From Rhizobium lentis (GTDB lineage: Bacteria; Pseudomonadota; Alphaproteobacteria; Rhizobiales; Rhizobiaceae), in contig NZ_JACHBD010000012.1 in NCBI RefSeq assembly GCF_014200175.1, positions 1 to 64,000 of the forward strand: a DNA stretch of 64,000 bases, read 5' to 3'. Both the position numbers and the translations under genes were made by a program. Shown in pieces: positions 1 to 7,637 of the stretch. Positions within the stretch are counted from its first letter, which is position 1. Each line of letters starts with the position of its first letter. Under the pieces are notes generated by a model, which saw only the letters and a program-made list of their open reading frames with translations, did not search any database and was not told where the DNA came from.

Positions 1-1
1 G

Positions 2-118
2 CTGGCCTTCGCTCGCCTGGTGCGCACCAACCTGATGCATCGCAAAAGGATCGACCGGCTGCTAAAACCAAGCCAACGTCCCCCCGGCAATCCCGGCCAG
101 ATGAGCCTCCAATGGTGA
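2..118 (+). mobile_element. C-terminal end of a probable IS transposase
   Basis: Open from the window edge to the TGA at 116-118, encoding the last 38 residues of a protein with the string FARLVRTNLMHRKRIDRLL and ending QMSLQW. This basic tail resembles the C-terminus of DDE transposases of IS4/IS5-type elements in rhizobia; the assignment is by memory of the family and the catalytic part lies outside the window. The next 200 bases hold only an antitoxin remnant, which fits an element boundary here. No terminal inverted repeat can be confirmed because the other end is not in view. Confidence 0.4.
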
Positions 119-160
119 CAAAATTTAAACCGGACAGCAGTGGGCCCGGCCCGGGCATGA

Positions 161-310
161 CGGAGGAGAAGTGGTCACGCACTATCAGTCGTCCAAGGAG
201 ATAGAGAAGAACGCGAAAGACTCTGGCGAATTGAAAACGCCGAGGCGATCGCGGAGCAAAATGAGTATGTCGCGAAGCACGGCCCGCCGTTCGCGAAATA
301 CAGGCAGTTT
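161..310 (+). pseudogene. CcdA-like antitoxin C-terminal remnant
   Basis: The frame through 200-310 encodes ERERLWRIENAEAIAEQNEY followed by VAKHGPPFAKYRQF. This matches the C-terminal half of CcdA-type antitoxins, which have a W.xEN..AI..yN..v..hG core and usually stop just after a final R.F. Here the frame is open only from 161, has no start codon, and reads past the usual stop position (ttt gac) into DNA antisense to the next gene. No CcdB toxin follows. I infer a decayed antitoxin stub beside an insertion sequence. Confidence 0.4.
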
Positions 311-313
311 GAC

Positions 314-769
314 TCATCCCTTGCCCATATACTCCTTGACCAGCCCCTCATAGGCCGCCATCTCCGGCAGTGCCGCGTAGCTGTGCACCGCGCCCGTCTC
401 GGCAAAGGCCAGCTTCTCGCTCGTCCATGTTTCGATGAACGGTGTGAACCAGCTGGGATCATCGAGCATGGTCACGCGCAGATTGACGAACCAGTCCATG
501 CCTTCCGGACGGGTGAACATCCAGCTCATGCAATGCGGGCAGAAATAATGTTTCGTCGTGCCGTGCAGGCCGCCGATGACGGGCTCGCCCTTCGTCACCT
601 CGAAGCCTTCGCTGGGGATGGCGGCACTCAGCGAATAGGCGCTCGCGGTCATCCTCTGGCAGCCTGTGCAATGGCAGGCCATGGTCAGCAGCGGCGGCGC
701 GCTGATCTTCAATCGCACCCGGCCGCAACGGCAGCCGCCTTCCATGGGTAGGTTCTTTGCTCTCATCAT
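314..769 (-). CDS. GFA/CENP-V family zinc protein
   Basis: A 151-residue cytoplasmic protein of the glutathione-dependent formaldehyde-activating (GFA) fold. The zinc-binding cysteines are visible: C13 and C15 (GGCRCG), C32, C34 and C37 (CHCTGC), and C77/C80 (FCPHC). Members range from glutathione/formaldehyde adduct enzymes to proteins of unknown substrate, so the reaction is not assigned. The ATG at 769 is preceded by a strong GGGGGAAG ribosome site; a second ATG follows at once. It stands alone, 70 bases downstream of an acetyltransferase on the same strand. Confidence 0.8.
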   Translation of the reverse strand: MMRAKNLPMEGGCRCGRVRLKISAPPLLTMACHCTGCQRMTASAYSLSAAIPSEGFEVTKGEPVIGGLHGTTKHYFCPHCMSWMFTRPEGMDWFVNLRVTMLDDPSWFTPFIETWTSEKLAFAETGAVHSYAALPEMAAYEGLVKEYMGKG

Positions 770-839
770 TACTTCCCCCTTCCGCCACCTGATTTAGCGG
801 AGCCGGCGCCATTGTCGAGGGAGCCCGCGGCTAAGAATC

Positions 840-1412
840 TCAGAGACGGCTTATCGGGCGCGCGGGATTGCCGACCACGGTTGCACCCGCCAGCACATCC
901 TTCGTCACCACCGCGCCGGCGCCGACGATCGCGCCATCGCCGAGGGTGACGCCACCGAGGATGACGGCAGCGCCGCCGATCCAAACGTCGCTGCCGATCG
1001 AAACCGGCCGGGCGATCTCGATGCCCTGGCTGCGAAGTGCGGGATCCTTGTGATGTTCGGCACAATAGATCTGCACGCCCGGGCCAAACATGGTGCGATC
1101 GCCAATCGTCACCCGGCCGGAATCGAGAATGGTGCAGCCGGCATTGAAATAGACGCGCTCGCCGAGAATGATGTTAATACCGTAAGAGCAGTGAAACGGC
1201 GCTTCGATGAAGATATCGGGCGCGGCCTGCGCAAAGAGAGCCCTCAAGGCAGGCGCCGCGGCGCCGCGCTCGTCGGGCGGCAGGGAGTTGTGGGCGTGGA
1301 CGGCCACACGCGCCTGCTGGCGCAGGCGATCGAGTTCGTCGTCGAGGCAGCAATACCATTCCCCGGCCGCCATCTTTTCGCGTTCGCTGACCGGCATCGT
1401 CTCGTTCCTCAC
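840..1412 (-). CDS. Sugar O-acetyltransferase (maltose acetyltransferase/NodL family)
   Basis: 190 residues with an N-terminal Mac domain (about residues 12-65, MAAGEWYCCLDDELDRL) followed by a left-handed beta-helix of hexapeptide repeats (about 75-185). The catalytic histidine is in AEHHKD (H120/H121). Family members transfer acetyl from acetyl-CoA to a sugar hydroxyl. The start overlaps the stop of the upstream amidotransferase by four bases (ATGA), so the two are likely translated together. Related to NodL but nothing nearby suggests nodulation; a general maltose/galactoside acetyltransferase is the safer reading. Confidence 0.85.
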   Translation of the reverse strand: MRNETMPVSEREKMAAGEWYCCLDDELDRLRQQARVAVHAHNSLPPDERGAAAPALRALFAQAAPDIFIEAPFHCSYGINIILGERVYFNAGCTILDSGRVTIGDRTMFGPGVQIYCAEHHKDPALRSQGIEIARPVSIGSDVWIGGAAVILGGVTLGDGAIVGAGAVVTKDVLAGATVVGNPARPISRL

Positions 1413-2146
1413 GCGGTCGCCTGCGACAGCAGTCCGACCTCTTGCCGCTCGATGAGGCTGACCCAGGCGCGCGCTATGGCAAGGCCTGCGGCATCGGCGG
1501 CGGCGCCATGGCGTGCTGCCAATTCGTCATAATTCTCCAGCCAACCGGGAGCGATACGCTCGATCGTGCCGGGAAATTCGCCTTTCCACTGCCTGACGAC
1601 CTCAGTGTCGGCCTCGAAGTGAAACTGCGTTCCGTAGACGGCGCGGCCGATGCGGAAGGCCTGGTTCTTGGCTACGGGACTCGTCGCAAGACACACCGCA
1701 CCTTGGGGCAACGAAAACGTATCGGCGTGCCATTGAAAGATGGTGAATTCGCCGCCGACATCTGACAGCAGCGGATCGGACCGGCCTTCACCCGTGACGC
1801 CAATGCTGTGCCAGCCGAACTCACGAGCGGCCCCCAACAGATTGTCGGCGCCATAGGCGCGGGCGAGAATTTGGCTGCCGAGGCAGATGCCGAGCACGGC
1901 TTTGCCGGCATCTCCGAAACGGCGCGTTAGCCGCACGAGTTCTGGTAGATAGGGGTGCGTCTCGTCATCCAGCGCGCTCTGTTCGCCGCCGAGAACGACG
2001 AGCGCGTCATGGCCGGCTATATCTTGCGGCAGACTGCCGTCCCGCCACACGCGGAACCACTCGATCTCCGCTCCCGCCTCCTCGAGCGCTGTGGCAAGCG
2101 CGCCGAGCCCGATATTCCTCATATTTTCGACGACAGCGACTCGCAT
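1409..2146 (-). CDS. Class I glutamine amidotransferase (GMP synthase-like)
   Basis: 245-residue stand-alone class I GATase domain. The nucleophile elbow LGICLGSQ places Cys at residue 88, and QFHFEAD supplies His176 and Glu178 of the triad. Proteins of this size without a synthetase domain include gamma-glutamyl hydrolases of polyamine catabolism and YfeJ-like proteins; the substrate cannot be told from sequence. First of a two-gene unit with the acetyltransferase and divergent from the SelW-like gene across about 130 bases. Confidence 0.8.
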   Translation of the reverse strand: MRVAVVENMRNIGLGALATALEEAGAEIEWFRVWRDGSLPQDIAGHDALVVLGGEQSALDDETHPYLPELVRLTRRFGDAGKAVLGICLGSQILARAYGADNLLGAAREFGWHSIGVTGEGRSDPLLSDVGGEFTIFQWHADTFSLPQGAVCLATSPVAKNQAFRIGRAVYGTQFHFEADTEVVRQWKGEFPGTIERIAPGWLENYDELAARHGAAADAAGLAIARAWVSLIERQEVGLLSQATA

Positions 2147-2273
2147 GGCTTTCCCGATCTGGCCGATGGCGGGAGGAGATCATGCCCGGATGCAGCGCGC
2201 AAGACGCTTGTGCAAGGCCGATTGCGCATGCAGGCGGCAAGGCTTAAACCTGCCGGAACGAAAGGAAATCGCC

Positions 2274-2567
2274 ATGACCGAAAAAGCCCGCGTCTCGATT
2301 CTCTACTGCACCCAGTGCAATTGGCTGCTGCGCTCCGCCTGGATGGCGCAGGAGCTGCTGCACACCTTTTCCGACAGCCTAGGCGAGGTGGCGCTGATCC
2401 CCGGTACCGGCGGCAATTTCGAAATCCGCGTCAATGGCGATCTCATCTGGGAGCGCAAGCGCGACGGCGGTTTTCCCGGGCCGAAGGAACTGAAGCAGCG
2501 GGTTCGCGACATCGTCGAGCCCGGCCGGGATCTCGGCCATGTCGACCGCGCCTCGCTCGAGAGCTGA
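2274..2567 (+). CDS. SelT/SelW/SelH (Rdx) family thioredoxin-like protein
   Basis: 97 residues with the redox CxxC near the N-terminus (ILYCTQCNWLLR), the cysteine version of the selenoprotein W motif, followed by a short thioredoxin-like fold with the conserved GTGGNFEI turn. Such proteins are thought to act as small thiol redox proteins. Start chosen at ATG 2274 after AAAGGAA; the open frame extends further upstream but lies antisense to the amidotransferase gene. Single gene, facing the BA14K-like gene with two bases between them. Confidence 0.85.
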   Translation: MTEKARVSILYCTQCNWLLRSAWMAQELLHTFSDSLGEVALIPGTGGNFEIRVNGDLIWERKRDGGFPGPKELKQRVRDIVEPGRDLGHVDRASLES

Positions 2568-2569
2568 TC

Positions 2570-2980
2570 TCAGCGATAGGGCGAGCGGCAGACCCGGTAG
2601 ACGCCCTCGTAGGTAAGGAAGTGATCCGTCCGCGGATTATAGGAGCGGTATTCGTTGGTGCACCAGGCGATATGCTTGTTCATATCGCGCGCCGCCGGGT
2701 GCGCGCGGCGCACCGGCGGCGGATCATAGGTCAGCTGCGGCCGCCCGGCCGCACCCGGCAGATAATAGGTCGGCCCGGCGCCACGCGGACGGTAATTCGG
2801 CTGGACATAGGCGGGCCGATGCCATTGCTGCGGCCCGAAACCGAAACAGCCGCGGAAATCGCAGAGGGTCGACCCCGTGTTGAGCGGCCCGACACCCGGC
2901 TTCGGCGAATCAGCGCTGGCCATGGCAGGCGCGAAAACGGCGAGAAGACCGGCGAACAGAAGCGTGCGGGCAGCAGCCAT
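2570..2980 (-). CDS. BA14K-like secreted protein
   Basis: 136 residues from ATG 2980, which follows an AAAGGAAT ribosome site; the longer open frame is rejected because it lacks one. Residues 1-23 form a signal peptide (MAAARTLLFAGLLAVFAPAM, cut near ASA-DS). The C-terminus carries a BA14K-like domain with HIAWCTNEYRSYNPRTD and a closing VCRSPYR. The family was named from a Brucella 14-kDa lectin-like antigen and is common in Rhizobiales envelopes. The middle is rich in Pro, Tyr and Arg. Exact role unknown. Confidence 0.75.
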   Translation of the reverse strand: MAAARTLLFAGLLAVFAPAMASADSPKPGVGPLNTGSTLCDFRGCFGFGPQQWHRPAYVQPNYRPRGAGPTYYLPGAAGRPQLTYDPPPVRRAHPAARDMNKHIAWCTNEYRSYNPRTDHFLTYEGVYRVCRSPYR

Positions 2981-3148
2981 GAGGCATTCCTTTCGATACT
3001 CCCTCAATATAGGGCGTCGCGAGCGAAGCGCTATGCCCACCCTCCGGCGGCTCTCCCGCATGTGAAAGGCAGATTTTTGCCGACTGTCAGGAAAACTTCA
3101 AAAACCCAGTTGACAGGCACGAGCCACCCCCTTACATCGCTCTCCGTC

Positions 3149-3233
3149 GCCCAGATGGCGGAATTGGTAGACGCGCAGGTTTCAGGTACCTGTGCCGCGA
3201 GGCGTGGAGGTTCGAGTCCTCTTCTGGGCACCA
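3149..3233 (+). tRNA. tRNA-Leu(CAG)
   Basis: An 85-base cloverleaf including an encoded CCA. The acceptor pairs gcccaga (3149-3155) with tctgggc (3223-3229). The anticodon arm caggt-TTCAGGT-acctg gives anticodon CAG, reading CUG. A long variable arm (class II) and the TTCGAGTC T-loop are present. No integrase or duplicated 3' end is seen immediately downstream. Confidence 0.97.
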
Positions 3234-3398
3234 TTTCCAATCTTGATCGCTACCGAGATCAGATAATCAAACCTTCCAAAATTGCAGGTTGGCATCTTCC
3301 AACGAAGGCCACTAGCATTGTGTTTGCCTACGCGTGTGGTTGCATGATGCCGACTCTGGAGGTCGGGCCAGGAAGAATGATGGCGCGGATGTCGGCCT

Positions 3399-3695
3399 CT
3401 ACGCCGCCATGTGCGGCGTTGTCTGCCTGCTGTCGGGAATCACTGACAAAACGGCGATGCCGGCCTCCCTCGCGGCGCTCAAAAGCAAATCCCTAAGCTG
3501 ATCCGTCCCCGCTTGCCCCGTAATGGCATCAGCGCAAGCCTTCACGGCCGCGACGTATTCCTCTCCGTCCTCAAGCGGCCATTCCGTCATTAAAACCTCG
3601 GCTGCGTCGCGGAGCGTTCTCACGATCCTACGCCGGTGCCGGGCGCCAATAAAAAGAACAAGAGGCGAAAAATCCGCCGATGTGTTCCATTGCAT
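3399..3695 (-). CDS. DUF982 domain protein
   Basis: 98 residues matching the small DUF982 family found almost only in Rhizobiales: a WP..DGEEYVAAVKACADAI core then a closing LLSAAREAGI. The start at 3695 has a good GGGGAGAA site. Function of the family is unknown, and members are often multicopy and plasmid- or symbiosis-associated. It lies convergent to tRNA-Leu with 165 bases between and divergent from the polysaccharide operon. Confidence 0.75.
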   Translation of the reverse strand: MQWNTSADFSPLVLFIGARHRRRIVRTLRDAAEVLMTEWPLEDGEEYVAAVKACADAITGQAGTDQLRDLLLSAAREAGIAVLSVIPDSRQTTPHMAA

Positions 3696-4037
3696 TGCAC
3701 TTTCTCCCCAAGGATTAGAATATTAGTAATAATGCAAGGAGCGTGCCGGGCAAGGTGGAAAGCGACTTTGTTGCCCGATCGAGCCATTTTCTTCTGATCC
3801 CTCCGGCAACGACCTACATGACTGGTGCGGCAGCTCAGCTGTTCCATTGCTCAAGTTCTTGCGGAAAGCGCCGCTCCCCGTCCCATCCCCTCGCAAGCCT
3901 CGCACAAGAACGAAATCGGATACCGAGAGAAGGATAAACATCCGGCCGTTCCGCCCGAGGAGAGCCATCCCGCCTGTCGGGATCTCAGCGAACTTCCGCG
4001 GAAAGCCGATTGCTAGCCACTCTGGAGTTCGCTTGGG
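3696..4037. promoter_or_regulatory. Divergent upstream region of the rfbF operon
   Basis: 342 bases between DUF982 and rfbF. Several short open frames cross it on both strands, but none has a ribosome site and recognisable protein. It must carry the promoter for the eleven-gene polysaccharide operon; no confident -35/-10 pair or operator could be read. Confidence 0.4.
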
Positions 4038-4811
4038 ATGAAAGTCGTAATTCTCGCCGGTGGCCTTGGCTCGCGTCTTGCCGAAGAGACCAGCGTTCGG
4101 CCCAAGCCCCTGGTCGAAATCGGCGGCATGCCGATCCTCTGGCACATCATGAACATCTATGCCCATCACGGCCTCAATGATTTCATCATCTGCGCCGGCT
4201 ACAAGGGCTACATGATCAAGGAATACTTCGTAAACCTTGTTCTGCACCACAGCGACATCACCGTCGACCTCGGCGCCAACAGCATCAACTATCACGGCGG
4301 CAAAAGACCGGATTGGCGCGTGACCGTGGTCGATACCGGCATGCATTCGATGACCGGCGGCCGTCTCGGGCGCATTCGCGAGCATCTGACGCCAGGCGAA
4401 CCCTTCTGCATGACTTATGGCGACGGCGTCGGCGACATCGATATTGCCGCCGAAGTCGCCTTCCATCGCGATCATGGTCTGAAGGCGACGATGTGCGCGG
4501 TAACCCCGCCGGGACGTTACGGCGCCACTAACATCGAGGGTCAGTTCATCACCTCTTTCGTGGAGAAACCGAGAGGCGACGGCCAGCGTATCAACGGCGG
4601 CTTCTTCGTACTCGATCCGTCGGTGATCGATCTCATCCCGAGCGACGACACGATCTGGGAAGCCGGACCGCTGGAGTGGCTCGCCGCCAACAACCAGCTC
4701 GCCGCCTTCAAGCATGACGGCTTCTGGCAGCCGATGGATACGCTTCGCGAGCGCACCCATCTGGAGGAACTCTGGAATTCCGGACAGGCGCCGTGGAAGC
4801 TATGGGCTTGA
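4038..4811 (+). CDS. rfbF: Glucose-1-phosphate cytidylyltransferase
   Basis: 257 residues, the usual length for RfbF. It joins CTP and glucose 1-phosphate to make CDP-glucose, the entry to CDP-6-deoxyhexoses. The nucleotidyltransferase signature LAGGLGSRLAEETSVRPKP is at residues 6-24, with the metal-site region TYGDGVGD and later VEKPRGDGQRINGGFF. First gene of the cluster; its end overlaps rfbG. The pairing with a CDP-glucose dehydratase distinguishes it from the dTDP-glucose enzyme RmlA. Confidence 0.95.
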   Translation: MKVVILAGGLGSRLAEETSVRPKPLVEIGGMPILWHIMNIYAHHGLNDFIICAGYKGYMIKEYFVNLVLHHSDITVDLGANSINYHGGKRPDWRVTVVDTGMHSMTGGRLGRIREHLTPGEPFCMTYGDGVGDIDIAAEVAFHRDHGLKATMCAVTPPGRYGATNIEGQFITSFVEKPRGDGQRINGGFFVLDPSVIDLIPSDDTIWEAGPLEWLAANNQLAAFKHDGFWQPMDTLRERTHLEELWNSGQAPWKLWA

Positions 4812-5866
4812 CCGACTTCTGGAAAGGGCGGCGGGTCTTCCTGACCGGACATACCGGCTTCAAGGGATCCTGGCTCTCCCTTTGGCTGGAGCGCCTCGGC
4901 GCCGATGTCGCCGCGGTTTCGCTGGCGCCGGAGACCGAACCGTCGCTCTACCGGAAACTTGCTCCCTGGGACGATCGCGGCCACCATATCATCGACATCC
5001 GTGATGCCGGCGCACTTCTTGACGTCCTTCAAGGCTTCGAGCCGGAGATCGTCATTCATATGGCGGCGCAGGCACTGGTGCGGCGCTCCTATGAGAACCC
5101 GGCCGAAACCTTCTCGACCAATGTCATGGGAACGGCGAATATTCTCGACGCGGTCAGGCAGGCGCCCTCGGTCAAAACCGTGCTCGTCATTACTTCCGAC
5201 AAGGTCTATGCCAACAATGGCAGCGGCATACCATTCGTCGAGACGGATACGCTCGGCGGCAAAGATCCCTACAGCAACTCCAAGGCCTGCACGGAACTCG
5301 TCTGCCAGAGCTACCGCGACAGTTTCTTCAAGGCGCGCGGCATACAGCTCGCCACGGTGCGCGCCGGCAATGTGATCGGCGGCGGCGACTGGTCGAAAGA
5401 TCGGCTGATCCCGGATTTCATTCGTGCTTTCGAGAGCAACCAGCCGATCCTGTTGCGTTATCCCGAGGCGGTCCGTCCCTGGCAGCATGTGCTGGAGCCA
5501 TTGGGCGGTTATCTCGCCTACGCCGAAGCACTGACGCTTGGCAGTGACAGGAAGCTGCCCGATGCCTTGAATTTCGGCCCGCATCCCGAGAGCTTCGCGA
5601 CGGTTTCCGAACTTGCCGAAGCGCTCGGGCGCGCGCACCGCGTCGAAGACGTGTGGCGGCTTGCGCCGGGCGAACATCTGGCGGAAGCGCCGGCCCTGAC
5701 GCTGAGTTCGGCGCTTGCTTTCGACACCATCGGCTGGCAGCCGCGCCTCAGCCTGCAACAGACTATCGACTGGACTGCCGCCTGGTACCGGGCCAACCGC
5801 GAGGGCGAAGACATGCGCGCCTTCTCGCTCGGTCAGATAACGGCCTATGAGGAAGCACTATCATGA
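4802..5866 (+). CDS. rfbG: CDP-glucose 4,6-dehydratase
   Basis: 354 residues, short-chain dehydrogenase fold. It converts CDP-glucose to CDP-4-keto-6-deoxyglucose. Visible are the Rossmann loop TGHTGFKGSWL near the N-terminus, the ITSDKVYANN strand and the catalytic Y-x-x-x-K in DPYSNSKACTE. ATG 4802 is preferred because GGAA lies eight bases ahead; an in-frame GTG at 4793 is possible. Either start lies inside the end of rfbF, so the two are translationally coupled. Confidence 0.95.
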   Translation: MGLTDFWKGRRVFLTGHTGFKGSWLSLWLERLGADVAAVSLAPETEPSLYRKLAPWDDRGHHIIDIRDAGALLDVLQGFEPEIVIHMAAQALVRRSYENPAETFSTNVMGTANILDAVRQAPSVKTVLVITSDKVYANNGSGIPFVETDTLGGKDPYSNSKACTELVCQSYRDSFFKARGIQLATVRAGNVIGGGDWSKDRLIPDFIRAFESNQPILLRYPEAVRPWQHVLEPLGGYLAYAEALTLGSDRKLPDALNFGPHPESFATVSELAEALGRAHRVEDVWRLAPGEHLAEAPALTLSSALAFDTIGWQPRLSLQQTIDWTAAWYRANREGEDMRAFSLGQITAYEEALS

Positions 5867-7098
5867 CAGCGCATAATTGCCGATTTTGCGACGCTCCGTT
5901 GAAGCATCGTTTCGTCGATCTCGGCTCGACCCCGCTCGCCAATGCCTATCTGACGGCAGAGCAGCTCACACAGCCGGAACCATCCTATCCGCTGCGCGCC
6001 TTCGTGTGCTCGCAATGCTGGCTGGTTCAGGCCGATGCCTTCGTGCCGCCGGAGGACATTTTCAGCCACTACGCCTATTTCTCCTCCTACAGCGACAGCT
6101 GGGTGGAGCATGCGCGCCGCTTCACCATCATGGCCCGCGAGCGCTTCGGCCTTGGCGCGACATCGCAAGTCATCGAAGTGGCGAGCAATGATGGTTATCT
6201 GCTGAAGCATTTCGTCAAGGCCGGCGTGCCGGTGCTCGGTATCGAGCCGGCCGAAAACGTCGCTGAAGTGGCTCGCGGTATAGGAGTTCCGACGGAGGCT
6301 CGATTCTTCGGCAAGGAAACGGCGGCAGATCTCGTTTCCCGCGGCCTTGCCGCCGACATTGTCATCGGCAACAATGTGCTGGCGCACGTGCCTGATATCA
6401 ACGACTTCGTCGGCGGGCTTTCAGCGGTGCTGAAGCCGGATGGTGTTGTCAGCGTCGAATTTCCGCATCTCCTGCGGCTGATGGAAAGCATCCAGTTCGA
6501 CACCGTCTATCACGAACATTTCTACTATCTGTCGCTGCTCGCCGTAGAAAAGGTCTTTGCCGCCCACGGCCTGAAGGTGTTCGACGTCGAGGAACTGCCG
6601 ACTCATGGCGGCAGCCTGCGCATCCTCGCCTGCCGCACGGGCTCGACCGCCCATGCGACAGGCGCCGGCCTAGCCAAGGTGCGAGCCGACGAAAAGGCCG
6701 CCGCCTTCGATAGGACGGAAACATACGAGGCATTCCAGAGCCGTGTGGCGCCGATCAAGGATGGGCTGCTCTCCTTCCTCGAGGAGGCAAAGCGGAACGG
6801 CAAGAGGGTGGCCGCCTATGGCGCCGCCGCCAAGGGCAATACGCTGCTGAACTTCTGCGGCGTCGGCACCGATCTCATCGACTATGTCGTCGATCGCAAC
6901 CCGCACAAGCAGGGCCATTACCTGCCGGGCAGCAGGCTGCCGATCTATGCGCCGGAGAAGATGGAAGAAACCAGGCCCGACTACGTGTTGATCCTGCCCT
7001 GGAACATCAAGAACGAGGTTATTTCCGGCAACAGCAAGGTGGCCACCTGGGGCGGCCGCTTCGCCGTCGCGGTGCCTGAGCTGACGGTGCTCGGATGA
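5863..7098 (+). CDS. NDP-hexose C-methyltransferase-like protein
   Basis: 411 residues with the three-part architecture of TylCIII/NovU-type sugar C-methyltransferases: an N-terminal zinc finger (CRFC near residue 5, CSQCW near 50), a SAM-binding domain (VIEVASNDGYLLKHF at about 103-117, then GIEPAENV), and a C-terminal domain with VAAYGAAAKGNTLLN near 316. Such enzymes add a methyl group at C3 of an NDP-4-keto-6-deoxysugar. Located directly after the enzymes that make CDP-4-keto-6-deoxyglucose, overlapping rfbG by four bases, it is a good candidate to build a CDP-linked branched sugar (inference). Confidence 0.85.
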   Translation: MTAHNCRFCDAPLKHRFVDLGSTPLANAYLTAEQLTQPEPSYPLRAFVCSQCWLVQADAFVPPEDIFSHYAYFSSYSDSWVEHARRFTIMARERFGLGATSQVIEVASNDGYLLKHFVKAGVPVLGIEPAENVAEVARGIGVPTEARFFGKETAADLVSRGLAADIVIGNNVLAHVPDINDFVGGLSAVLKPDGVVSVEFPHLLRLMESIQFDTVYHEHFYYLSLLAVEKVFAAHGLKVFDVEELPTHGGSLRILACRTGSTAHATGAGLAKVRADEKAAAFDRTETYEAFQSRVAPIKDGLLSFLEEAKRNGKRVAAYGAAAKGNTLLNFCGVGTDLIDYVVDRNPHKQGHYLPGSRLPIYAPEKMEETRPDYVLILPWNIKNEVISGNSKVATWGGRFAVAVPELTVLG

Positions 7099-7637
7099 AA
7101 TTCCTTCCGACCGCGGTGTTGGGCGCCTTTGCCGTGGAAGTCGATGCGCGCTCCGACGACCGGGGAATGTTCGCACGAACCTTCGACGCGCAGACCTTCG
7201 CGGCGCAGGGTTTGGTGCCGGTCTACCCGCAATGCAACGTCTCGCAGAACCACAGGCGCGGGACGCTGCGCGGAATGCACTACCAGGCCGACCCGCGGCC
7301 GGAGGTGAAACTGGTACGCGCCATCCGCGGCAGGGTATTCGACGTGGCACTGGATCTGAGGCCGGATTCGCCGAGTTATCTTACCTGGGCCGCTGTGGAG
7401 CTCGATGCGGCCCGGCGCAACGCCTTCTACATACCTGCCGGATGCGCACATGGCTTCCTCACGCTCGAGGATGACTGCGAACTCTTCTACCAGATGTCGG
7501 AAGTCTACGTACCGGAACTTGCCCGTGGCGTCCGCTGGGACGACCCCGGCTTTGCCATCGCCTGGCCTTTCGCGCCGAGCGTCATCAGCGAGCGCGACGC
7601 CGCGCTTGACAGCTACAGCCAGGAGAGAAGTCTTTGA
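7095..7637 (+). CDS. RmlC-like NDP-4-keto-6-deoxyhexose epimerase
   Basis: 180 residues, cupin fold of the RmlC/RfbC family (3,5- or 5-epimerase). Family marks are the QCNVSQNHRRGTLRGMHYQ segment containing the catalytic His, the basic KLVRAIRGRVFDVALDLR strand, and the YIPAGCAHGFLTL turn. In this context the substrate is probably the CDP-4-keto sugar left by the preceding methyltransferase rather than dTDP-4-keto-rhamnose, since no rmlA/B/D genes are nearby. Four-base overlap on each side. Confidence 0.9.
   Translation: MKFLPTAVLGAFAVEVDARSDDRGMFARTFDAQTFAAQGLVPVYPQCNVSQNHRRGTLRGMHYQADPRPEVKLVRAIRGRVFDVALDLRPDSPSYLTWAAVELDAARRNAFYIPAGCAHGFLTLEDDCELFYQMSEVYVPELARGVRWDDPGFAIAWPFAPSVISERDAALDSYSQERSL

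Noticed and set aside
3149..3398. tRNA-Leu as an integration site for a genomic island
   Set aside because: No integrase gene and no repeat of the tRNA 3' end is visible downstream.
1955..3496. 513-codon plus-strand frame crossing several genes and tRNA-Leu
   Set aside because: It runs through a tRNA and antisense to the BA14K-like and amidotransferase genes; the composition is typical of a GC-rich shadow frame.
3723..4760. 345-codon open frame on the minus strand across rfbF
   Set aside because: It is antisense to rfbF for most of its length and its product has no recognisable motif; rfbF is unambiguous.
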